5,248 nucleotides of DNA from Candidatus Heimdallarchaeota archaeon. Lineage in GTDB: Archaea; Asgardarchaeota; Heimdallarchaeia; Heimdallarchaeales; Heimdallarchaeaceae. Below are positions 1 through 4,866 of this stretch, one piece after another. Position 1 is the stretch's first letter. Each line of letters starts with the position of its first letter. The stretch lies in the NCBI GenBank assembly GCA_016839985.1, contig JAEOTG010000090.1, positions 1-5,248 on the forward strand. The letters run 5' to 3'. A model generated the notes under the pieces. The model was not told the origin of the DNA. It made no database searches and worked only from the letters and a program-made list of their open reading frames with translations. The position numbers and the translations under genes are program-made.

Positions 1-406
1 AGTTCATTAACAAATCAGAACCTTGTTGAGGTCCAGCAGGACGACGACTTCTAGCTCTTCCTCCAAAGAAGCTGCTAAAAAGATCATCACCAAAGAAATC
101 TTCGCTGAAAATTGAGGAAAATAAATCTGAAAATGTTGAAAAATCTCTAGCATTAACACCTGCAAAATCTGATTGAACACCAGCAAAACCAAATCTATCA
201 TATGCAGCTCTTTTCTGTGAATCAGAGAGAATTTCATACGCTTCAGTTGCTTCTTTGAATTTCACAGCAGCATCTGGATCATCAGGATTTTGATCTGGGT
301 GAAACTGCATAGCTTTCTTTCTATAAGATTTTTTTATCTCATTTTCAGATGCATCTTTTGAAACACCAAGCACTTCATAGTAATCTCGCTTATCAGACTT
401 TGACAT
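1..406 (-). CDS. dnaJ: Chaperone DnaJ (Hsp40), N-terminal part, cut by window edge
   Basis: J-domain co-chaperone that delivers unfolded clients to DnaK and stimulates its ATPase in the cytoplasm. Reading from the ATG at 406, 135 codons are visible before the window ends. Residues 8-70 form a clear J domain: DYYEVLGV at 8-15, a basic helix II (KKSYRKKA), the essential HPD loop at 36-38, and the helix III/IV ending ILSD..KRAAYD. Residues 71-116 are the linker that is Gly/Phe-rich in classical DnaJ; here it is Phe/Asp/Ser-rich with few glycines. From about 117 an Arg-rich stretch leads to GSDLLMN, which matches the beginning of the C-terminal substrate-binding domain. The zinc-finger CxxCxGxG repeats would lie beyond the edge, so type I versus type II cannot be decided. 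It lies 88 bases downstream of dnaK on the same strand. The start is supported by an AGAGGA site 6 bases upstream. Confidence 0.95.
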   Translation of the reverse strand, partial: MSKSDKRDYYEVLGVSKDASENEIKKSYRKKAMQFHPDQNPDDPDAAVKFKEATEAYEILSDSQKRAAYDRFGFAGVQSDFAGVNARDFSTFSDLFSSIFSEDFFGDDLFSSFFGGRARSRRPAGPQQGSDLLMN

Positions 407-412
407 ATATAA

Positions 413-418
413 TCCTCT
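413..418 (-). promoter_or_regulatory. Ribosome binding site of dnaJ
   Basis: On the minus strand AGAGGA lies 6 bases before the ATG at 406, at normal Shine-Dalgarno distance. It fixes the dnaJ start and means dnaJ can be translated independently of dnaK. Confidence 0.6.
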
Positions 419-440
419 ATGTGTAATTGTTTAGTGCGCA

Positions 441-474
441 AAATAAAAAAGAAAAAGGGGATAAAAATCTTATC
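441..474 (-). terminator. Weak hairpin plus T-rich tract between dnaK and dnaJ
   Basis: On the minus strand, 20 bases past the dnaK stop, GATAA and TTATC (5 bp stem, 5-base loop, 460-474) are followed by CCCC and then two runs of five and six T and a further T-rich stretch (441-456). Archaeal RNA polymerase terminates at oligo-T tracts, so this may end part of the dnaK transcription before dnaJ. The stem is short and AT-rich and may be incidental; the T-tract is the stronger part. The same T/A stretch could also serve as a weak TATA element for a separate dnaJ promoter. Confidence 0.4.
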
Positions 475-494
475 GTTTAGCGAGATATAGAATA

Positions 495-2399
495 TTATTC
501 TTCATCTTCTTCTACAGGTTCATAGTCCACATCTATAACTTGTTCCTCATCAATATCAGGTTGTTGAGGCGCACTTGGTCCTTCTGGAACGCCTGGTCCA
601 TATTGACTTGGATCAGGTTGAGGTCCACCTGGTGCTTGTCCAGTTTCTGCATAAATTCTTTGAGATACTTTGTATATTTCTTGCATTAGCTCTTCTGTTT
701 TTGATTTAATTGTCTCTATATCATCACTTTCTATGATTTTCTTTAATTCCTCGGATTTTTCTTCTATATCTTTCTTCTCAGAATCAGTGACTTTGTCACC
801 AAGTTCTTTAAGTGTATTTTCGATATTATAGATAGCTTGTTCAGCACTATTCTTAACTTCAACAAGTTCTCTTTTTTGAGCATCTTCTTCTTTGTATTTT
901 TCAGCATCTACTTTCATTTTCTCAATTTCATCATCTGTTAAATGAGAAGATTGAATCTGGATGCTTTGTTCCTTTCCTGTCCCTAAATCCTTTGCAGAAA
1001 CTTGTGTTATTCCATTTGCATCTATGTCAAATTGAACCTCTATCTGTGGAACACCTCTTGGTGCTGGAGGGATGCCCACAAGATCAAAGTTTCCTAGAGT
1101 TATATTATCTGCTGCCATTGTTCTTTCTCCTTGAAGAACATGAATACTTACAGCAGGTTGATTATGTTCTAGAGTTGTAAATACTTTTTTTCTAGTAACT
1201 GGAATTGTAGTATTTCTTTCTACTAAAGCTGTCAAAACACCTCCCATAGGAGAGTAAGTTTCCACTCCTAGAGTTAATGGTGTCACATCGAGAAGAAGAA
1301 TATCTTTTCTTTCTCCAGCGAGAACAGCTGCTTGGACTGCAGCTCCTAGTGCTACAACCTCTTCAGGAGCTACACCCTTATGAGGTTCTTTTCCGAATAA
1401 TTCTTTAGCCATATCTCTTATCATAGGCATTCTTGTAGCTCCACCTACAAGAATAACTTTGTCTAACTCTCCTGTTTTTACTTTAGCGTCTTGCATAGCT
1501 TGTTTTGAAGGCTCTGCACATTTGTCAACGAGATCTTTAGTCATGTCTTCGAATTTAGCTCTTGTAAGCTCCAAATCTAGATGTTTAGCTCCAGATGCAT
1601 CAGCTGTAATATAAGGTAAACTAATTTTTGTTTTTAATTTTGAAGTAAGCTCAATTTTTGCATCTTCAGCAGCGTCTTTCAATCTTTGCAGTATTTTTGC
1701 ATCTTTAGATAAATCGATGCCTTCTTTCTTCTTGAATTCAGCAACTATCCATTCAATAACACGTTCGTCCCAATCATCTCCTCCTAAGAGGTTATTCCCT
1801 GATGTTGCTATTACTTTAAAGAGTCCTTCATCAAGCTCTAGGATTGACACATCAAAAGTTCCTCCTCCCAAGTCAAAGACTAAAACTCTTTCTGCTCCTT
1901 CTTTATCCAAACCATATGCTAATGCACTAGCAGTTGGTTCATTTACAATTCGTAAAACTTCTAGACCAGCAATTTCACCAGCATCTTTAGTTGCTTGTCT
2001 TTGTGTATCACTGAAATATGCTGGAACAGTGATTACAGCTTTATCTATCTTTTCTCCTAAATATGCTTCTGCATCTTCTTTCAATTTTGTTAGAATAAGT
2101 GCAGAAATTTCTTCAGGTCTATAATCTTTGTTTTCTACTGTGAATTTATAATCAGTACCCATTTTTCTTTTAATACTTCTGACAGTTCGATCATGAAAAG
2201 CAACTGCTTGTCGTTTTGCTTGAATTCCGACTGTACGGGTTCCATCTTCATTAAAAGTAACAACACTTGGAGTAATCCTTCCACCCTCTATATTAGGTAT
2301 TATTTCAGGTTTTCCTGCAACCATATGAGCAATACCTGAGTTTGTTGTTCCTAAATCTATACCAACTACAAGTTCTTTCTTTGTCTTTTTTTCACTCAT
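495..2399 (-). CDS. dnaK: Molecular chaperone DnaK (Hsp70)
   Basis: ATP-dependent cytoplasmic Hsp70 of 634 residues, full length for the family. Nucleotide-binding domain, about 9-365: phosphate-1 motif GIDLGTTNS (13-21), catalytic lysine in IKR (K77), VPAYFSDTQRQAT (125-137), NEPTASALAYG (153-163), phosphate-2 motif DLGGGTFD (176-183, T181 being the E. coli T199 equivalent), and VILVGGATRMP (315-325). It follows the Gram-positive/archaeal pattern (MGTDYK at 80-85), apparently without the roughly 23-residue insertion of proteobacterial and eukaryotic Hsp70s. The hydrophobic linker DILLLDV is at 366-372. The beta substrate-binding domain is 373 to about 485, the helical lid about 486-585, and a Pro/Gly-rich then acidic tail follows, ending VIDVDYEPVEEDEE. 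Oddity: three extra residues, YSP (382-384), sit in the substrate-arch loop. The start is supported by GGTGAG 4 bases upstream. dnaJ follows; no grpE is in the window. Confidence 0.98.
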   Translation of the reverse strand: MSEKKTKKELVVGIDLGTTNSGIAHMVAGKPEIIPNIEGGRITPSVVTFNEDGTRTVGIQAKRQAVAFHDRTVRSIKRKMGTDYKFTVENKDYRPEEISALILTKLKEDAEAYLGEKIDKAVITVPAYFSDTQRQATKDAGEIAGLEVLRIVNEPTASALAYGLDKEGAERVLVFDLGGGTFDVSILELDEGLFKVIATSGNNLLGGDDWDERVIEWIVAEFKKKEGIDLSKDAKILQRLKDAAEDAKIELTSKLKTKISLPYITADASGAKHLDLELTRAKFEDMTKDLVDKCAEPSKQAMQDAKVKTGELDKVILVGGATRMPMIRDMAKELFGKEPHKGVAPEEVVALGAAVQAAVLAGERKDILLLDVTPLTLGVETYSPMGGVLTALVERNTTIPVTRKKVFTTLEHNQPAVSIHVLQGERTMAADNITLGNFDLVGIPPAPRGVPQIEVQFDIDANGITQVSAKDLGTGKEQSIQIQSSHLTDDEIEKMKVDAEKYKEEDAQKRELVEVKNSAEQAIYNIENTLKELGDKVTDSEKKDIEEKSEELKKIIESDDIETIKSKTEELMQEIYKVSQRIYAETGQAPGGPQPDPSQYGPGVPEGPSAPQQPDIDEEQVIDVDYEPVEEDEE

Positions 2400-2403
2400 T
2401 TAA

Positions 2404-2409
2404 CTCACC
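2404..2409 (-). promoter_or_regulatory. Ribosome binding site of dnaK
   Basis: GGTGAG on the minus strand, 4 bases before the ATG at 2399, matches the GGTGA part of the archaeal Shine-Dalgarno (16S end complement GGAGGTGATC). The implied GGAGG register gives a normal spacing of about 8 bases. It settles the dnaK start. Confidence 0.7.
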
Positions 2410-2439
2410 ATTAAGCTTTGACAAATAGGTAGTTTTATG

Positions 2440-2455
2440 TTGGAAAATTTGCCAA
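2440..2455. promoter_or_regulatory. Candidate operator: near-perfect 16-bp palindrome in the dnaK promoter
   Basis: TTGGAAAATTTGCCAA reads as its own reverse complement at 14 of 16 positions (only one symmetrical pair mismatched). It lies between the TATA box (2462-2471) and the place where transcription should begin (about 2440), so a bound dimer would block initiation. Archaeal heat-shock repressors such as Phr of Pyrococcus act at this position, but the sequence is not a site I recognise. Assignment as an operator is inference. Confidence 0.45.
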
Positions 2456-2461
2456 TTACTG

Positions 2462-2471
2462 ATATATATAT
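2462..2471 (-). promoter_or_regulatory. TATA box of dnaK
   Basis: An ATATATATAT run on the minus strand, centred about 67 bases before the dnaK ATG. Archaeal transcription starts about 25-27 bases after the box centre, which predicts a start near 2440 and a leader of about 40 bases carrying the Shine-Dalgarno. No strong purine-rich BRE is evident just upstream. Confidence 0.5.
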
Positions 2472-2483
2472 GTTATCATTATT

Positions 2484-2513
2484 AAAAAATAAGGTTCTTA
2501 CAAAAAAGTAAGA
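2484..2513 (-). terminator. Inverted repeat and T-tract after the epimerase gene
   Basis: Thirteen bases past the epimerase stop, the minus strand reads TCTTAC, six T, GTAAGA (perfect 6-bp arms, 2496-2513), then a second run of six T (2484-2489). Oligo-T stretches are typical archaeal stop signals, so this probably ends the epimerase transcript before the dnaK promoter. The arms may instead bind a regulator of dnaK, since a third GTAAGA copy lies at 2530-2535. Confidence 0.45.
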
Positions 2514-2525
2514 GGAGTTTTGAAA

Positions 2526-3548
2526 TCAAGTAAGAGTTGGTTTTCCTCTTGTTTTATATTTAGTATGCTTTTTCCTCTTTTTTGAATAATATGGAGATTT
2601 TTCGAGAAGAATTACTCGAACAAGAGGTTTGAAAAGCTTAATCAAAAATCTTCGGAAGCTAACTTTTTTCTTGTATACCCTCAGAAAATCACTAAATGTA
2701 TTTTTTTGGAAATCTAATAATTCTTGAGCTTCTTTAGTATCCATCCAGTCACAATGATAGAAATCATCGTTATTAGTTACAGGTTTAAAAGCTTCATCTG
2801 GCAACATCCCTATACCTAGAACTTCAAGCATTTTTGATACAAATTCCCTTTGATACAGTTGGTTCCCTTTTCCTCCTCCAATAAAAAGTGTCTTACCTAT
2901 AGCATCAGCTTCTAGTGCATTTACGCAAGCTAATGCTGCATCTCTGGAATCTACCATTTCTATTCTCTGTTCCAAAGGTATCTCAAACATTATATCAGGA
3001 ATTTCCCAAGCCATCTCGAATGGAGTTACAGCTGCAAATCGTAGAATTATCCATGGAATTGTACTTTTCCAAAATACTTTTTCCACTTCGATCTTATGTT
3101 TCGCATAATTATCATAATCCAAGGGATCAAAAGGATCATCCACCCTTGTTGGTGGTTCTTTATCCATTCTATTACCATGGACAGCTATAGAAGAGATATA
3201 TACAAATCTAGGAGGATCTTTCATTTTCTCTGCTACTCTTAACAAATTGATTGAACCTTTAACATTAACATCATAAGCTAGTTCTTGTTTTTCATATGCT
3301 AATGGAGGAATGATTGCAGCAAGATGTATTATAGAGTCAACATCTTTTACAATTTTCTTTATAGTTTTAGAATCTCTAATATCACCCCAAACTGTTTCAA
3401 AATCCCCAATTTTTTTCAATCTTGTTTCTAATTGAACATTTCGAGGATTCTTCAGATCAAAACATCTAACAGAATATCCTCTTTTTAACAATAATTTTAG
3501 AGTTCTCTGACCAACGTTGCCAAAAGCCCCAGTTAATAAAACTTTCAT
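2526..3548 (-). CDS. NAD-dependent epimerase/dehydratase, extended SDR family
   Basis: A 340-residue Rossmann-fold enzyme of the extended short-chain dehydrogenase/reductase class, which usually acts on nucleotide sugars or related alcohols; the substrate cannot be told from sequence. Visible motifs: glycine-rich cofactor loop TGAFGNVG (6-13); acidic D31 after the second strand, favouring NAD over NADP; GDIRD (55-59), the adenine-contacting region; HLAAIIPP (75-82); VYISSIAVHG (116-125) with candidate catalytic serines 119/120; and the YxxxK pair Y148/K152. The C-terminal domain is about 165-290. An unusual Lys/Arg-rich tail (291-340) contains KLFKPLVRVILLEKSPYY and may bind membrane or nucleic acid. 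The ATG at 3548 has no Shine-Dalgarno; a TATA box 27 bases upstream implies a leaderless message. It precedes dnaK on the same strand but seems separately transcribed, with a terminator-like element between them. Confidence 0.88.
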   Translation of the reverse strand: MKVLLTGAFGNVGQRTLKLLLKRGYSVRCFDLKNPRNVQLETRLKKIGDFETVWGDIRDSKTIKKIVKDVDSIIHLAAIIPPLAYEKQELAYDVNVKGSINLLRVAEKMKDPPRFVYISSIAVHGNRMDKEPPTRVDDPFDPLDYDNYAKHKIEVEKVFWKSTIPWIILRFAAVTPFEMAWEIPDIMFEIPLEQRIEMVDSRDAALACVNALEADAIGKTLFIGGGKGNQLYQREFVSKMLEVLGIGMLPDEAFKPVTNNDDFYHCDWMDTKEAQELLDFQKNTFSDFLRVYKKKVSFRRFLIKLFKPLVRVILLEKSPYYSKKRKKHTKYKTRGKPTLT

Positions 3549-3570
3549 GAGAAAATAAGCACATGGGCAG

Positions 3571-3578
3571 ATATATAG
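3571..3578 (-). promoter_or_regulatory. TATA box of the epimerase gene (leaderless)
   Basis: Minus strand CTATATAT, centred 26-27 bases before the A of the ATG at 3548. Transcription should therefore begin at or within a base or two of the start codon, giving a leaderless mRNA. The absence of any Shine-Dalgarno in the intervening bases agrees. Confidence 0.6.
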
Positions 3579-3594
3579 AGTCCAGTGAAACAGT

Positions 3595-3607
3595 AATTCT
3601 AAGAATT
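3595..3607. repeat. Short inverted repeat upstream of the epimerase promoter
   Basis: AATTCT-A-AGAATT has perfect 6-bp arms around a single base, about 17 bp upstream of the epimerase TATA box in the divergent intergenic region. It could be a regulator site, but short AT-rich palindromes arise easily by chance at this base composition. Confidence 0.25.
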
Positions 3608-3743
3608 TGGAATTGTAATTGTGGTTTCTGGAAAATTCGAATTGTTATTTCATACGACTATTTATAAAGGGAGATTTTGTTTCTTTGTTTTTCTTTCATT
3701 GCTTTATGCTCATAAAATATCTTCTCTTTTCGTTAGACATAAT

Positions 3744-3753
3744 TTTAAATATA
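3744..3753 (+). promoter_or_regulatory. TATA box of the DUF4389 gene (leaderless)
   Basis: TTTAAATATA is centred about 28 bases before the ATG at 3777, which puts transcription start at the start codon. This, and the lack of a Shine-Dalgarno, support 3777 as the true start rather than an upstream GTG in the same frame. Confidence 0.55.
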
Positions 3754-3776
3754 AGTTCAATATAGAATTATTCACT

Positions 3777-4061
3777 ATGTCTTTCCCAGGATTCAAAGAA
3801 GCAGCTAGTAGAGTGAACTTCTGTATCATTCGACCACTGTTACAGATATTCTACGGTCTTATCATCGGAATAATAATGATGGTTTTCAATATCATAATTG
3901 GAATCACTTTCTTTATTAACTGTCTAACAGTTCTTATTGCTGGTAAGAGATTCAAAATTCACTACGACTTTGTTTTAAGAGTCGCTAAGTGGATAGGTCA
4001 CTTATACATGTACTTCCTAGCAGCAACTGATGATATTCCAGATCTATATCCAAAAGGATAA
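3777..4061 (+). CDS. Small membrane protein, DUF4389-like
   Basis: A 94-residue protein of unknown function. An N-terminal amphipathic stretch (1-18) is followed by a long hydrophobic region (about 21-55, room for one long or two short membrane helices), the turn AGKRFKIHYDF (55-65), an amphipathic helix RVAKWIGHLYMYFL (68-81), and the ending TDDIPDLYPKG. The order hydrophobic helix, TGR/AGK turn, aromatic-rich R-x-x-x-W/Y helix, then acidic residues and a final P-aromatic resembles DUF4389 proteins of bacteria and archaea. The family match is from memory of its pattern, not a search. The frame stays open upstream to a GTG at 3621, but that extension would span the TATA box and is rejected. 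It is followed by a strong oligo-T terminator, so it is probably monocistronic. Confidence 0.75.
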   Translation: MSFPGFKEAASRVNFCIIRPLLQIFYGLIIGIIMMVFNIIIGITFFINCLTVLIAGKRFKIHYDFVLRVAKWIGHLYMYFLAATDDIPDLYPKG

Positions 4062-4065
4062 TCAA

Positions 4066-4097
4066 TTTTTTTTCCTTTTTTCTTTTTCTTATTTCTT
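4066..4097 (+). terminator. Oligo-T terminator after the DUF4389 gene
   Basis: Four bases after the stop codon begins a pyrimidine tract with runs of eight, six and five T separated by C residues. No hairpin is needed; such tracts are the standard intrinsic stop signal of archaeal RNA polymerase. Confidence 0.7.
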
Positions 4098-4103
4098 AAG
4101 AAA
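4092..4103. promoter_or_regulatory. 12-bp perfect palindrome beside the next promoter
   Basis: TTTCTTAAGAAA is a perfect palindrome whose right arm covers the bases just upstream of the TATA-like box at 4106, where the BRE would be. A protein bound here would compete with TFB. It also overlaps the end of the preceding T-rich terminator, so part of the symmetry may be a by-product. Confidence 0.3.
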
Positions 4104-4105
4104 CC

Positions 4106-4114
4106 TTTAAAATA
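4106..4114 (+). promoter_or_regulatory. TATA box of the four-helix membrane protein gene
   Basis: TTTAAAATA preceded by the purine-rich AAGAAAC, which is BRE-like. Expected transcription start is about 4137, giving a leader of nearly 30 bases that carries the Shine-Dalgarno. Confidence 0.5.
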
Positions 4115-4156
4115 GACCCATTTTCTATCTCATAAACGCTAGATGCAGATTGTTCT

Positions 4157-4163
4157 GGTGATC
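4157..4163 (+). promoter_or_regulatory. Strong ribosome binding site
   Basis: GGTGATC, seven bases complementary to the archaeal 16S rRNA 3' end, two bases before the ATG at 4166. Because it is the downstream part of GGAGGTGATC, the effective spacing from the GGAGG register is about 7 bases. It fixes the start codon. Confidence 0.75.
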
Positions 4164-4165
4164 AA

Positions 4166-4861
4166 ATGGAAGAAGAAGAAATAATTACACCATATTTATC
4201 TGAAGAAATCCACCTATCTAAAGTAACACCACTAAGAGTTATTTGGGAGATGTTTAAGCTCACTTCATGGCAGAACTTCGCACATCATCCAACTTGTAGT
4301 GTTTATAAAAATCATTATTTGAGCATAGGTAGAATTAAGTTATGTGTAGGATGTACAAGTCTCTACTCAATGCTTGGGTTATTTTTAGTTATATTCTTTT
4401 CAGCAAATAATTTTTTTAGAGCAAATGTGATAATACTTCCTATTGTTTATGTATACGGTATTATCAGTTTATGCTTACATTTATTGATTCGTCCAGAAAA
4501 TAAATGGTTCAAAGTTTTCTTTAGAGGATCCTTAGGTTTAGGAATAGGAGCTTACATCTCGATAATTGTTTTAGGACCAACTTGGTGGGTAAGATTAATT
4601 CTAGCAGGTTTAATTCCTATTGAAATTGCCTTGTTTTTCATAGTCAGAGGAAAAAGAGCAAATCTAGAACTATGTGATGATTGTGCATTACACTTTGCAG
4701 ATCCACCTTGTGATCCTATGAAAAATACAGAGATTAGAGCTGCAAAAATAAATCAATTAATAGATTCTCAAATTGAAGGATTAAAGAAAAGAAGCATAGA
4801 CACAAAAGAGGATGTTTTAAAAGTTAAAGAAGATTCAATAGAAGAACAATCTAGTGAATAA
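4166..4861 (+). CDS. Four-helix membrane protein with paired Cys/His motifs, DUF2085-like
   Basis: A 231-residue integral membrane protein of unknown function. After an acidic N-terminus comes a Cys/His cluster, HHPTC (40-44) and CVGC (60-63), with the order H..C....H...IGR..LC.GC..LY resembling the CH..P.RS...G...C.RC.G.Y signature of DUF2085 proteins. Four hydrophobic helices follow: about 65-80, 87-108, 118-137 and 141-160. A second cluster, CDDCALH (170-176) with C182, comes directly after the last helix. The tail from 187 is charged and probably helical. Positive residues in the helix 2-3 loop (RPENKWFKVFFR) and after helix 4 (RGKR) place both ends, and both Cys clusters, in the cytoplasm, where they could form one metal site. 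The family link is from pattern memory only. It converges with the PhzF-like gene across 5 bases. Confidence 0.72.
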   Translation: MEEEEIITPYLSEEIHLSKVTPLRVIWEMFKLTSWQNFAHHPTCSVYKNHYLSIGRIKLCVGCTSLYSMLGLFLVIFFSANNFFRANVIILPIVYVYGIISLCLHLLIRPENKWFKVFFRGSLGLGIGAYISIIVLGPTWWVRLILAGLIPIEIALFFIVRGKRANLELCDDCALHFADPPCDPMKNTEIRAAKINQLIDSQIEGLKKRSIDTKEDVLKVKEDSIEEQSSE

Positions 4862-4866
4862 TCTTG

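Noticed and set aside
7..237. 76-codon open frame on the minus strand overlapping dnaJ in another frame
   Set aside because: The dnaJ frame carries a perfect J domain; this overlapping frame gives a Leu/Phe-rich product with no family resemblance.
992..1180. 62-codon open frame antisense to dnaK
   Set aside because: Lies wholly inside dnaK, low-complexity Leu-rich product, no recognisable motif or start signal.
1717..2124. 135-codon open frame on the plus strand, antisense to dnaK
   Set aside because: It is the complement of a highly conserved dnaK region; long antisense frames over hsp70 genes are a known codon-use artefact. No domain or promoter supports it.
2915..3190. 91-codon open frame antisense to the epimerase
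   Set aside because: Shadow of the SDR coding sequence, without its own promoter or ribosome site.
3634..3643. AATTCGAATT palindrome in the divergent intergenic region
   Set aside because: Ten bases, and mostly A/T; such palindromes are expected by chance at this composition. Mentioned only as possible context.
3563..3667. Small open frame of about 34 codons starting at ATG 3563, with a CNCGFW segment
   Set aside because: It overlaps the epimerase promoter, has no ribosome site and no resemblance to a known small protein; the CxC is probably chance.
3621..3776. In-frame upstream extension of the DUF4389 gene from a GTG
   Set aside because: It would place the TATA-like box inside coding sequence, has no Shine-Dalgarno, and the ATG at 3777 is the right distance from the TATA box. 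The extra residues look non-conserved.
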